A DNA stretch of 64,000 bases from Variovorax sp. DXTD-1. Its GTDB lineage: Bacteria; Pseudomonadota; Gammaproteobacteria; Burkholderiales; Burkholderiaceae_C. Numbering within the stretch: position 1 is the first letter of the stretch; every line of letters starts with the position of its first letter. The notes under the pieces are model-generated. The model did no database searches. It was not told the DNA's origin and saw only the letters and a list, made by a program, of their open reading frames with translations. This document shows, one piece after another, positions 15,998 through 24,369 of this stretch. The translations under genes were made by a program, and so were the position numbers. The stretch lies in contig NZ_RWKH01000026.1 of NCBI RefSeq assembly GCF_003984625.1, positions 1-64,000 on the forward strand, written 5' to 3'.

Positions 15998-17374
15998 ATG
16001 AGTCTGCGCATCTACAACACGCTTTCGCGTGAACTGGAGGAGTTCTCCCCATTGCAACCGGGCCGGGTGCGCATGTACGTGTGCGGCATGACGGTCTATG
16101 ACCTGTGCCACATCGGCCATGCCCGCATGATGATGGCCTTCGACGTGGTGCAGCGCTGGTTGCGAGCGAGCGACTACGCGGTGACCTACGTGCGAAACAT
16201 CACCGATATCGATGACAAGATCATTGCCCGCGCGGTGCAGCGTGGCATCACGATTCGCCAACTGACCGATGAAGTCATTGCCGCCATGCATGAAGACATC
16301 GGCGCGCTTGGCATCGAGCCTCCCACGCTGGAGCCACGCGCGACTGAGTACGTTCCGCAAATGCTCGGCATCATCGAGGCGCTGGAGCGCAAGGGGCTGG
16401 CCTATCGCTCTCCCGATGGCGACGTGAACTACGCGGTGCGCAAGTTTCCCGGCTACGGAAAGCTGTCCGGAAAGTCGCTCGACGAGTTGCATGCCGGCGA
16501 ACGCGTTGCGGTGCTTGAGGGCAAGCAGGACCCCCTCGACTTCGTGCTCTGGAAGGCCGCCAAGCCATCCGAGCCCGACGATGCCAAGTGGGACAGCCCC
16601 TTCGGCACCGGCCGTCCGGGTTGGCATATCGAATGCTCTGCTATGAGTTGCGCCACGCTTGGTGAAACCTTCGACATCCACGGTGGCGGGGCGGACCTTC
16701 AGTTTCCACACCACGAGAATGAAATTGCGCAAAGCGAGGGCGCCCACGGCAAGCCGCTGTCCCGCTTCTGGGTGCACAACGGCTTCGTGCGCGTGGACAA
16801 CGAAAAAATGTCCAAGAGCCTGGGCAACTTCTTCACCATCCGCGAGGTGCTCCAGAAGTACGACGCCGAAAGCCTGCGCTTCTTCCTCGTTCGCACGCAC
16901 TATCGCAGCGCGCTCAACTACAGCGATGCGCATCTGACCGACGCCCGCAACTCGCTCAAACGCCTTTACACGGCGCTGGACCTGGTGACGCCCGCGCCGG
17001 TCGCGCTTGACTGGACGAATCCGCACGCGGCTGCTTTCAAGGCTGCGATGGATGAAGACTTCGGCACGCCCGGCGCCATTGCAATCCTGTTTGAGCTGGC
17101 CACGGGAGTCCACCGTACGCAGTCCGCGGAAACCGCCGGCCTTCTCAAGCTGCTCGGCGGTACGCTGGGGCTGCTCCAGGGTGATCCCAAGGCGTTCCTG
17201 CAAGCAGGCAGCAGTCTCGACGATGCCGCAATCCAGGTGCTGATTGCGCAGCGCGCAGCCGCCAAGGCCGCAAAGAACTTTGCCGAGGCTGACCGCATCC
17301 GCAACGACCTTCTGGCGCAGGGCATCGTGCTCAAGGATTCGCCCACCGGCACGACCTGGGCCGCAGCGCAGTGA
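15998..17374 (+). CDS. cysS: Cysteinyl-tRNA synthetase
   Basis: The 458-residue class I synthetase charges tRNA-Cys. It has the zinc ligand region MYVCGMTVYD (Cys29), the HIGH motif at 38-41, the zinc-binding GWHIECSAM and HHENEIAQSE segments, and KMSKS at 270-274. Length is normal. The frame is open upstream, but ATG 15998 gives the conserved MSLRIYNTLS N-terminus. The TGA stop overlaps the GTG start of the next gene. Confidence 0.98.
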   Translation: MSLRIYNTLSRELEEFSPLQPGRVRMYVCGMTVYDLCHIGHARMMMAFDVVQRWLRASDYAVTYVRNITDIDDKIIARAVQRGITIRQLTDEVIAAMHEDIGALGIEPPTLEPRATEYVPQMLGIIEALERKGLAYRSPDGDVNYAVRKFPGYGKLSGKSLDELHAGERVAVLEGKQDPLDFVLWKAAKPSEPDDAKWDSPFGTGRPGWHIECSAMSCATLGETFDIHGGGADLQFPHHENEIAQSEGAHGKPLSRFWVHNGFVRVDNEKMSKSLGNFFTIREVLQKYDAESLRFFLVRTHYRSALNYSDAHLTDARNSLKRLYTALDLVTPAPVALDWTNPHAAAFKAAMDEDFGTPGAIAILFELATGVHRTQSAETAGLLKLLGGTLGLLQGDPKAFLQAGSSLDDAAIQVLIAQRAAAKAAKNFAEADRIRNDLLAQGIVLKDSPTGTTWAAAQ

Positions 17375-18042
17375 ACGGAACCACCAACCCCATGCCTGCT
17401 TCGAAAAATCCGGCGGTCCAGATCTACACGCCCGATTATTGGGAAGAGGCCTGCAAGCACCTCGCCAAGAAAGACCGCGTGATGAAGCGGTTGATTCCGA
17501 AGTTCGGCGATGCCTGCCTCGAGTCGCGCGGCGATGCGTTCACCACGCTCGCGCGAAGCATCGTGGGCCAGCAGATTTCGGTGAAAGCCGCGCAAACGGT
17601 GTGGGACAAGTTCGCGGTGCTTCCGCGCAAGCTGACCCCGGCCAACGTGCTGAAGCTCAAGGTCGACGATATGCGCGCGGCAGGGCTGTCGGCGCGCAAG
17701 GTCGAATACCTGGTTGACCTGGCCATTCACTTCGATTCCGGCGCGGTGCACGTCGACGCCTGGAAGGACATGTCGGACGAGCTCATCATCGAAGAGCTCG
17801 TGGCCATTCGCGGCATCGGCCGCTGGACGGCTGAAATGTTCCTCATCTTTCACCTGATGCGGCCCAATGTGCTGCCTGTGGACGACCTGGGCCTGCTCAA
17901 CGGCATTAGCGTGAACTATTTTTCGGGCGATCCAGTGAGCCGCAGTGATGCCCGCGACGTCGCCGTGGCCTGGGCGCCATTTTGCAGTGTGGCAACTTGG
18001 TATATTTGGCGCTCGCTCGACCCGGTACCGGTCGCATACTGA
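17371..18042 (+). CDS. DNA-3-methyladenine glycosylase II (HhH-GPD family)
   Basis: The 223-residue protein has the HhH-GPD glycosylase fold. The ARSIVGQQISVKAA segment (~61-74), helix-hairpin-helix GIGRWTAEMF (148-157) and the catalytic Asp in PVDDLGLL (171/172) are present, followed by the usual WAPFCSVATWYIWR ending. It removes alkylated purines from DNA in base-excision repair. GTG 17371 overlaps the cysS stop by 4 nt (GTGA); an ATG seven codons on is an alternative. It lies 16 bp before accA. Confidence 0.92.
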   Translation: MNGTTNPMPASKNPAVQIYTPDYWEEACKHLAKKDRVMKRLIPKFGDACLESRGDAFTTLARSIVGQQISVKAAQTVWDKFAVLPRKLTPANVLKLKVDDMRAAGLSARKVEYLVDLAIHFDSGAVHVDAWKDMSDELIIEELVAIRGIGRWTAEMFLIFHLMRPNVLPVDDLGLLNGISVNYFSGDPVSRSDARDVAVAWAPFCSVATWYIWRSLDPVPVAY

Positions 18043-18058
18043 ACAACAGGAGAAGACG

Positions 18059-19039
18059 TTGGCGAAACGAACCTTCCTCGACTTCGAGCAGCCCATTGCT
18101 GAACTCGAATCCAAGATCGAAGAACTGCGCTATGTACAGACCGAATCGGCGGTCGACATCTCGGAGGAAATCGACCAGCTGGGAAAGAAAAGCCAGCAAC
18201 TCACCAAAGACATCTACAGCGACCTGACGCCCTGGCAGATCACCAAGATCGCGCGGCATCCGGAGCGCCCCTACACGCTCGACTACGTCAACGAAATCTT
18301 CACCGACTTCGTCGAACTGCACGGCGACCGGCATTTCTCGGACGACCTTTCGATCGTCGGCGGGCTCGCGCGCTTCAATGGCACGCCTTGCATGGTGCTG
18401 GGCCACCAGAAGGGGCGCGACACCAAAGAGCGCACCGCGCGCAACTTCGGCATGAGCAAGCCCGAGGGCTACCGCAAGGCATTGCGGCTCATGAAGACGG
18501 CCGAGAAATTCAAGCTGCCGGTCTTCACCTTCGTCGATACGCCCGGCGCCTATCCCGGCATCGATGCCGAGGAGCGCGGCCAGTCCGAAGCCATCGGCCG
18601 CAACATCTATGAAATGGCGCAGCTCGAAGTGCCGATCATCGTCACCATCATCGGTGAAGGCGGCTCCGGCGGCGCACTCGCGATCTCGGTGGGCGACCAG
18701 CTCCTGATGTTGCAGTACTCCATCTACTCGGTCATCAGCCCCGAAGGCTGCGCTTCCATTCTCTGGAAGACCAGCGACAAGGCGCAGGAAGCGGCCGATG
18801 CCCTCGGCATTACCGCGCACCGACTGAAGGCCCTGGGCCTGGTCGACAAGATCGTGAACGAGCCGGTCGGCGGCGCGCACCGCGACCACCGCCAGATGGC
18901 TGCTTTTCTGAAGCGCGCGCTCAACGACGCCTTCCGCCAGGTCAGCGACCTGAAGCCGAAAGAGCTGCTCGACCGCCGCTACGAACGCCTGCAAAGCTAC
19001 GGGCGCTTCAACGACACCAAGGCCGACACCGGCAGATAA
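18059..19039 (+). CDS. accA: Acetyl-CoA carboxylase carboxyltransferase subunit alpha
   Basis: The 326-residue protein is the alpha half of the carboxyltransferase that moves CO2 from biotin to acetyl-CoA, giving malonyl-CoA for fatty-acid synthesis; it works with AccD. Landmarks are FVELHGDRHFSDD, VLGHQKGRDTKE, FVDTPGAYPGIDAEERGQSEAI and GEGGSGGALAI. TTG 18059 is the start, preceded by AGGAG at a normal distance, and restores the conserved KRTFLDFEQPI N-terminus. Likely co-transcribed with cysS, the glycosylase and tilS. Confidence 0.97.
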   Translation: MAKRTFLDFEQPIAELESKIEELRYVQTESAVDISEEIDQLGKKSQQLTKDIYSDLTPWQITKIARHPERPYTLDYVNEIFTDFVELHGDRHFSDDLSIVGGLARFNGTPCMVLGHQKGRDTKERTARNFGMSKPEGYRKALRLMKTAEKFKLPVFTFVDTPGAYPGIDAEERGQSEAIGRNIYEMAQLEVPIIVTIIGEGGSGGALAISVGDQLLMLQYSIYSVISPEGCASILWKTSDKAQEAADALGITAHRLKALGLVDKIVNEPVGGAHRDHRQMAAFLKRALNDAFRQVSDLKPKELLDRRYERLQSYGRFNDTKADTGR

Positions 19040-19050
19040 GCAAGCGCCCC

Positions 19051-20028
19051 ATGAACGAAGCCTTCGAACGCGCGATGGCCGCGTTCGAGCCGGCGCATCT
19101 GCCGCTGGCGGTGGGTTTCAGCGGCGGGGCGGATTCCACGGCCTTGCTGGCCGCTTGCGCGTCGGCATGGCCGGGGCAGGTGGCGGCCTTTCACGTACAC
19201 CACGGGCTGCAAGCCGCGGCCGACGACTTCGAGCGGCATTGCGCCGAGGTGTGCGAGCGGCTGGGCGTGCCGCTGGTGGTGCACCGTGTCGATGCCCGGC
19301 ATGCGCAGGGCGACAGTCCTGAAGATGCCGCACGGCGTGCGCGCTACGAGGCCTTTGCTGCGATGGCGCGCTCGGGCGAACCGGTTGGCGCTATCAAATC
19401 GATAGTTCTCGGGCACCACGCAGACGACCAGGTCGAGACACTGCTGCTCGCCTTGTCCAGGGGTGCGGGGCTGCCCGGCCTTGCGGCCATGCCGGCCCGT
19501 GCGCAGCGCCATGGCCTCGACATCTACCGGCCGTTGCTCGCCGTGCCCGGTGCCGATATTCGTTCTTGGCTGAAAGGCCTCGACTTGCCCTGGATCGAGG
19601 ATCCGACCAACCAGGATGAGCGCTACACCCGCAATCGCATCCGCGCCGTGCTGTTGCCGGCGCTGGCGCAGGCTTTTCCGCAATTCCGCTCCACCTTCAC
19701 CCGCAGCATCGGCCATGCCGCGCAGGCGCAGGAATTGCTGGGTGAACTGGCGGCGCAAGACTTGGCCACGGTGGGCAATCCGCCGCGCATTGCGGCACTG
19801 CAGGCATTTTCGAAAGCGCGCCAAGCCAACGTGCTGCGGCACTGGCTGATGCAGGCGCACGGCTGCGCCCCCAGCACGGCGCAACTCGGCCAGTTGCTGA
19901 GCCAGTTGCAAGCCTGCACCACGCGCGGCCATCGCATCCACCTCAAGGTGGCCAACGGTTTCGTCGAGCGGCGGGGCGATTTTCTGCATTGGTACAATTC
20001 CAGGCCCTCGCCCAAGGCTTCGCGCTGA
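19051..20028 (+). CDS. tilS: tRNA(Ile)-lysidine synthase
   Basis: The 325-residue N-type ATP pyrophosphatase modifies C34 of tRNA-Ile(CAU) to lysidine, switching it to AUA decoding. The PP-loop SGGADS is at 24-29, with FHVHHGLQ and LGHHADDQVETLLLALSRGAG following. The WIEDPTNQDERYTRNRIR segment is characteristic. It starts 11 bp after accA, and a terminator hairpin follows it. Confidence 0.96.
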   Translation: MNEAFERAMAAFEPAHLPLAVGFSGGADSTALLAACASAWPGQVAAFHVHHGLQAAADDFERHCAEVCERLGVPLVVHRVDARHAQGDSPEDAARRARYEAFAAMARSGEPVGAIKSIVLGHHADDQVETLLLALSRGAGLPGLAAMPARAQRHGLDIYRPLLAVPGADIRSWLKGLDLPWIEDPTNQDERYTRNRIRAVLLPALAQAFPQFRSTFTRSIGHAAQAQELLGELAAQDLATVGNPPRIAALQAFSKARQANVLRHWLMQAHGCAPSTAQLGQLLSQLQACTTRGHRIHLKVANGFVERRGDFLHWYNSRPSPKASR

Positions 20029-20036
20029 CGGCTTGC

Positions 20037-20082
20037 AGGGCGCCGCGTTGGCACTTGGGAGTGCAGCGGCCCTTTCTTTTTC
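20037..20082 (+). terminator. Terminator between tilS and lysC
   Basis: A nested stem: outer AGGGC.CCGC with GCGGCCCT, inner GCACT (20051-20055), TGGG loop, AGTGC (20060-20064), followed by TTTCTTTTTC. It sits between the tilS stop and the lysC start, so lysC must have its own promoter or be expressed by read-through. Confidence 0.65.
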
Positions 20083-20095
20083 TCTGAATTCACCC

Positions 20096-21364
20096 ATGGC
20101 ATTGATCGTTCACAAATACGGCGGTACGTCGATGGGCTCGACCGAGCGCATCAAGAATGTCGCCAAGCGCGTTGCCAAGTGGGCGCGCGCCGGCCACCAG
20201 ATGATTGTGGTCCCGAGTGCCATGAGCGGCGAAACCAATCGCCTGCTCGGCCTGGCCAAGGAGCTGGCCCCGAGCAAACCCGGCGACGCCCACGGGCGCG
20301 AACTCGACATGCTCGCCTCGACCGGCGAACAGGCTTCGTCCGCGCTGCTGGCCATTGCACTGCAGGCCGAAGGCATGGAAGCCGTGAGCTACGCGGGCTG
20401 GCAGGTGTCGGTGCGCACCGATAACTCGTACACCAAGGCCCGCATCGAGAGCATCGACGACGAACGCGTGCGCGCCGACCTTGACGCCGGCAAGGTGGTC
20501 GTCATCACCGGCTTTCAGGGCGTGGACGACAGCGGCAACATCACCACGCTGGGCCGCGGCGGCAGCGACACATCAGCCGTGGCCATTGCGGCCGCCATGA
20601 AGGCCCACGAGTGCCTGATCTACACCGACGTGGACGGCGTCTACACCACCGACCCGCGCGTGGAGCCCGATGCGCGCCGCCTCTCGACCGTGAGCTTCGA
20701 AGAGATGCTCGAAATGGCGAGCCTGGGCTCCAAGGTGCTGCAGATCCGCTCGGTGGAATTCGCCGGCAAATACAAGGTGCCCCTGCGCGTGCTTTCGAGC
20801 TTCACGTCGTGGGACATCGACATCAATGAAGAGGCCAAGTCCGGCACGCTGATCACTTTCGAGGAAGACGAAAACATGGAACAAGCCGTCGTATCCGGCA
20901 TCGCTTTCAACCGCGACGAAGCCAAGATCTCGGTGCTCGGCGTGCCCGACAAGCCGGGCATCGCGTATCACATCCTCGGTGCCGTGGCGGACGCCAACAT
21001 CGAAGTCGACGTGATCATCCAGAACCTCAGCAAGGACGGTCGCACCGACTTCAGCTTTACCGTGCACCGCAACGAGTATGCGAAGACGGTCGACCTGCTG
21101 CAGTCGAAGGTCATGCCCTCGCTGGGCGCGACCGAGATCGTGGGCGACACCAAGATCTGCAAGGTCAGCATCGTCGGCATCGGCATGCGTAGCCACGTGG
21201 GCGTCGCCAGCAAGATGTTCCGCGTGCTGAGCGAAGAAGGCATCAACATCCAGATGATTTCGACCAGCGAGATCAAGACCTCGGTCGTCATCGACGAAAA
21301 ATATATGGAATTGGCCGTGCGCGCGTTGCACAAAGCCTTCGATCTGGACCAACCTGCCGCCTGA
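20096..21364 (+). CDS. lysC: Aspartate kinase
   Basis: The 422-residue enzyme phosphorylates aspartate as the first step toward lysine, threonine and methionine. KYGGTSMGS (near residue 7), the VVPSAMSGETNRLL stretch, GRGGSDTSAVAIA and TDVDGVYTTDPR mark the kinase domain. Two ACT domains occupy the last ~150 residues and should confer feedback inhibition. The conserved MALIVHKYGG start at ATG 20096 is used. Confidence 0.97.
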   Translation: MALIVHKYGGTSMGSTERIKNVAKRVAKWARAGHQMIVVPSAMSGETNRLLGLAKELAPSKPGDAHGRELDMLASTGEQASSALLAIALQAEGMEAVSYAGWQVSVRTDNSYTKARIESIDDERVRADLDAGKVVVITGFQGVDDSGNITTLGRGGSDTSAVAIAAAMKAHECLIYTDVDGVYTTDPRVEPDARRLSTVSFEEMLEMASLGSKVLQIRSVEFAGKYKVPLRVLSSFTSWDIDINEEAKSGTLITFEEDENMEQAVVSGIAFNRDEAKISVLGVPDKPGIAYHILGAVADANIEVDVIIQNLSKDGRTDFSFTVHRNEYAKTVDLLQSKVMPSLGATEIVGDTKICKVSIVGIGMRSHVGVASKMFRVLSEEGINIQMISTSEIKTSVVIDEKYMELAVRALHKAFDLDQPAA

Positions 21365-21390
21365 CAGTGGCATAATCTCGGCTTCTTTCA

Positions 21391-21483
21391 GGAACTGTGA
21401 CCGAGTGGCCGAAGGTGCTCCCCTGCTAAGGGAGTATGGGGTGTAGAGCCTCATCGAGGGTTCGAATCCCTCCGGTTCCGCCA
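21391..21483 (+). tRNA. tRNA-Ser (anticodon GCT)
   Basis: The acceptor arms GGAACTG and CGGTTCC pair, the discriminator is G and the CCA is encoded. The anticodon arm reads CTCCC-CTGCTAA-GGGAG, giving GCT for AGC/AGU serine codons. A long variable arm typical of tRNA-Ser and a normal GGTTCGAATCC T-loop are present. Confidence 0.97.
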
Positions 21484-21491
21484 AGCTGATG

Positions 21492-21529
21492 AAGCCCTGT
21501 TGATCTTCGGATTGACAGGGCTTTTTCTT
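21492..21529 (+). terminator. Terminator of the tRNA-Ser gene
   Basis: AAGCCCTGT (21492-21500) pairs with ACAGGGCTT (21515-21523); the inner part also pairs through G-U pairs and is capped by a TTCG tetraloop. A T-rich run follows immediately. Confidence 0.9.
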
Positions 21530-21552
21530 TGGCCATGCACCCGAAGCATTTC

Positions 21553-21563
21553 GGGGGGGGGGG
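21553..21563. repeat. Homopolymeric G tract (11 G)
   Basis: Eleven consecutive G residues lie in the intergenic region between tRNA-Ser and the response-regulator gene. It is not inside a gene; it could influence promoter spacing or may be a sequencing-sensitive spot. Confidence 0.8.
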
Positions 21564-21650
21564 CGGGCATGCTGCATCCACTGTCGATCGTGACAAATTT
21601 CACATCCATTGATGCATAGCCCGTCAATTGTAAATTTTGGTCCTGCCGTA

Positions 21651-21690
21651 TGACCTTCAGCACCTGATGCGACGGACCCTGCGGACCTAA
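21651..21690 (+). promoter_or_regulatory. Shared 40-bp upstream element, copy 1
   Basis: TGACCTTC at the left end, GCA at positions 10-12, TG at 15-16 and ACCTAA at the right end are kept in the same spacing as in two other copies at 24268 and 29145. It ends 49 bp before the response-regulator start codon. The role is inferred: a regulator-binding site or promoter element. Confidence 0.55.
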
Positions 21691-21739
21691 GATCGGCCGC
21701 ACCCAGCGATTCACCGCCTGGCTTGCGAACGCCGAATCT

Positions 21740-22453
21740 ATGAACGCTATCAAGTCCACATCCCCACCCGAACCCGAGGCGCAGAGCACCGCTCTGCCTC
21801 GCGGGATCCTGGTGGTGGACGATCACGACCTTGTGCGCCTGGGCGTACGTGCGCTGGTGCAGGCGCAGCCCACATCGGCGGGCAGGGCCATCGAAGTCTT
21901 CGAGGCCGCCAACCTGTCGGACGCCCTGGCGCTCTATGGCCGCGTGCAGCATGACATCGGCCTGGTGCTGCTCGATCTGGCCCTGCCCGACACCCAAGGC
22001 CTGAGCGGCCTGGCGGACTTCCGTGCCCGTTACCCCTTCGCACGAATCGTGGTGCTCTCCGGTATCAGCCACGCATCCGCGGCGAAAGATGCATTGGCCC
22101 TGGGCGCCAGCGCCTTTCTGCCCAAGTCGGCCGATCTGAAGGAGGTGGTGAGCTTCATCCGCGCCTGCGGATTGCTGGGTGGCGATGCCGTGGACAGACT
22201 GCCTTCCGGGCCCAAGGCGGCACCCGGCAGCTTCGTACGGCATGCCTACGCCAACGCCTGGCAGCAACTCACGCCCCGCCAGATGCAGATCCTGGATTGG
22301 ATGCTGGAGGGAAGGGCCACCAAGGAGATTGCGCAGCTCGCGCACCTCAGCGAAGGCACCGTCAAAAACTACGTCTCGATCATCCTGCTGAGATTCGGCA
22401 TGCGTTCGCGCGTCCAGTTGATCAGCCGGCTGTGCCGGCCGGAGCCTGAGTGA
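21740..22453 (+). CDS. NarL/LuxR-family response regulator
   Basis: The 237-residue protein has an N-terminal receiver domain (ILVVDDHDLVRLGV, phosphoacceptor Asp79 in LVLLDLALPD, Lys in FLPKS) and a C-terminal LuxR-type helix-turn-helix (LTPRQMQILDWMLEGRATKEIAQLAHLSEGTVKNYVS). It should be phosphorylated by the hybrid kinase whose GTG start overlaps its stop by 4 nt. A 40-bp element shared with two downstream envelope genes lies ahead of it, which suggests it may control them and itself. Signal unknown. Confidence 0.92.
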   Translation: MNAIKSTSPPEPEAQSTALPRGILVVDDHDLVRLGVRALVQAQPTSAGRAIEVFEAANLSDALALYGRVQHDIGLVLLDLALPDTQGLSGLADFRARYPFARIVVLSGISHASAAKDALALGASAFLPKSADLKEVVSFIRACGLLGGDAVDRLPSGPKAAPGSFVRHAYANAWQQLTPRQMQILDWMLEGRATKEIAQLAHLSEGTVKNYVSIILLRFGMRSRVQLISRLCRPEPE

Positions 22454-24249
22454 ACCGTCCTGTTGCAGGCACTCATTTCGAGCAGCTTGTGCTGCGTGAG
22501 CGCGTGGCCTCGGTCTATTCGACCTATACCGCATCGGTGCTGGCGCACATCTGCTTCGTCTTGCTGCTCGGAGCCGTCATGTACACGCAGTTGCACCATC
22601 CGCGTGTGGTGCTGTGGGTGGGCATGCTGCTGCTCTTCGACGCCTGGACACTCTTCACGCCGCGCTGGCATCCTGCCGTGCCTGCGTCGGACAGCCTGTA
22701 CTGGGCGCGCAAGATCGCCCGTATCCTGACTTTCGTCGGCCTGATTGCAGCGGCCGGCCCCTGGCTTTTCTTTCCTTTTCACAACACCACGGTGACGTCC
22801 TTGCTGATGGTCCTGGCCGCAGGCAGTTGCGCCAGGGTTGCGCAGTCGTGCTGGGCGCTCAAGCCGGCGCTGCTTGGGTACTGCGTCCCCGTGATGACGA
22901 GCATGATCGCCGCGCTGGCCTGGCAGGGCCCCAACCTGCCGCTGCTCCTTGGCACCATCGGGACGATCTACCTGCTGCTCATGATGCGCGTCGGCCTGCA
23001 GGAGCACAAGCTGCTGAGCGATGCCCTGGCGCTGCGTTTCGAGAACGAAGCCCTGACAGCCAAGCTGGACGAGCAAGTCACCGTCATCGAGCGTGCCAGC
23101 GCCGAAAAAACCCGCTTCCTGGCCAGCGCCAGCCACGACCTGCGCCAGCCGCTGCATGCGATTGCGTTGTTCGGCGCTGCACTGGAGAACGAACTGCGCG
23201 ACCGCCCCGAGAGCGAGAACGCCGAACGCCTGATGCGCGCCGTCCATGCATTGGGCGTCTCGCTGGACGCCATGCTCGACATCTCCCGGCTGGACGCCGC
23301 CGTGATCACCCCTGAACCACAACCCGTCCAACTCGACGAGTTGTTCCTCTCGCTCAACCTCCTGTTCTCTGCACAGGCCGAGCAGAAAGCGCTGGAACTG
23401 CGCATGCGCGCGAGCGGCTTGTGGGTGCGCAGCGACCCGCAACTGCTGATCCGCATGCTGTCCAACCTTATCGACAACGCCTTGAAATACACCCCCAAGG
23501 GGCGCGTCACGGTGACGGCGCGTGCGCGCGGCGAGGCCGTGTGGATCGACGTGCGAGACACCGGCATCGGCATCGAGCCCGAACAACTGGAGCGCATCTT
23601 CGGTGAGTTCTACCAGGTCGGCAACGCCGGGCGCGATCGCGCCCAGGGCCTGGGCCTCGGCCTCTCGATCGTGCAACGGTTGTCGCGGCTGCTCGATCAC
23701 CCCGTGCAGGTGCGCTCGCGCCATGGTCGTGGCGCCTGCTTCCGGCTTGTGCTGCCGGCCATCGCGGCGGCGTCCGGCTCACCGGGCGACTTTGCACCAT
23801 TATCGAATGCCGGGTCGCCCGAGCGGCCGCGCGCTGCGGTTCCAGCGCTGTCCGGACGCATCCTGCTGATCGACGACGATGCGGAAATCCGCAGCGCCAT
23901 GACAGCCCTGATGCGCTCTTGCGCGATGGAAGTGCAGGCCGTCGCCGACGAGTCCGAAGCCGCCAGGGCCTTGCAGCAGGCCGGCGAACAAGGCCAGCCC
24001 TTTGTGCTGTTGATCTGCGACTACCGCCTGTCCGAGGGGGCGGATGGTCTCGAGGTGGGTCTGCGCTTGCGCCAGCGCTTCAACATCGACATTCCCTTGC
24101 TGCTGGTGACGGGCGAGACCTCGCCTGAACGTTTGCAGCGTGTGCGCGCCGCCGCCGTGCCTGTTCTCTTCAAGCCCGTGGATGCCACCACGCTGCTCCA
24201 AACCGTGACGGAACTCACGGCTGCAAGAGCCACCCCCGCTGTTTCGTAA
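22450..24249 (+). CDS. Hybrid sensor histidine kinase/response regulator
   Basis: A 599-residue protein. Residues ~25-185 contain about six hydrophobic segments forming a membrane sensor without a large periplasmic loop. The kinase core follows: H-box SASHDLRQPLHAI with His229, N-box NLIDNALKYTPKG, G-boxes DTGIGI and GLGLGLSIV. A C-terminal receiver has its phosphoacceptor Asp524 in LLICDYRLSEG. The DLRQPLHA version of the H-box is typical of a subgroup paired with LuxR-type regulators. GTG 22450 overlaps the regulator gene stop (GTGA), so they are translationally coupled. Confidence 0.93.
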   Translation: MNRPVAGTHFEQLVLRERVASVYSTYTASVLAHICFVLLLGAVMYTQLHHPRVVLWVGMLLLFDAWTLFTPRWHPAVPASDSLYWARKIARILTFVGLIAAAGPWLFFPFHNTTVTSLLMVLAAGSCARVAQSCWALKPALLGYCVPVMTSMIAALAWQGPNLPLLLGTIGTIYLLLMMRVGLQEHKLLSDALALRFENEALTAKLDEQVTVIERASAEKTRFLASASHDLRQPLHAIALFGAALENELRDRPESENAERLMRAVHALGVSLDAMLDISRLDAAVITPEPQPVQLDELFLSLNLLFSAQAEQKALELRMRASGLWVRSDPQLLIRMLSNLIDNALKYTPKGRVTVTARARGEAVWIDVRDTGIGIEPEQLERIFGEFYQVGNAGRDRAQGLGLGLSIVQRLSRLLDHPVQVRSRHGRGACFRLVLPAIAAASGSPGDFAPLSNAGSPERPRAAVPALSGRILLIDDDAEIRSAMTALMRSCAMEVQAVADESEAARALQQAGEQGQPFVLLICDYRLSEGADGLEVGLRLRQRFNIDIPLLLVTGETSPERLQRVRAAAVPVLFKPVDATTLLQTVTELTAARATPAVS

Positions 24250-24267
24250 ACGTTCGAGCCCGGGCTG

Positions 24268-24307
24268 TGACCTTCGGCACATGGTGAGCCGAGGCCATGA
24301 AACCTAA
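24268..24307 (+). promoter_or_regulatory. Shared 40-bp upstream element, copy 2
   Basis: By hand alignment 31 of 40 positions match copy 3 (29145-29184) and 27 of 40 match copy 1 (21651-21690), with no gaps. It includes an imperfect inverted repeat CCTTCGGC/GCCGAGG. It ends 62 bp before the repeat lipoprotein start. Confidence 0.65.
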
Positions 24308-24369
24308 CCTTCCTGCATGGCTGATGCGTGGTCTTCGCGCATGGATATGCAAAGGAAAAAGGTTAGAAC

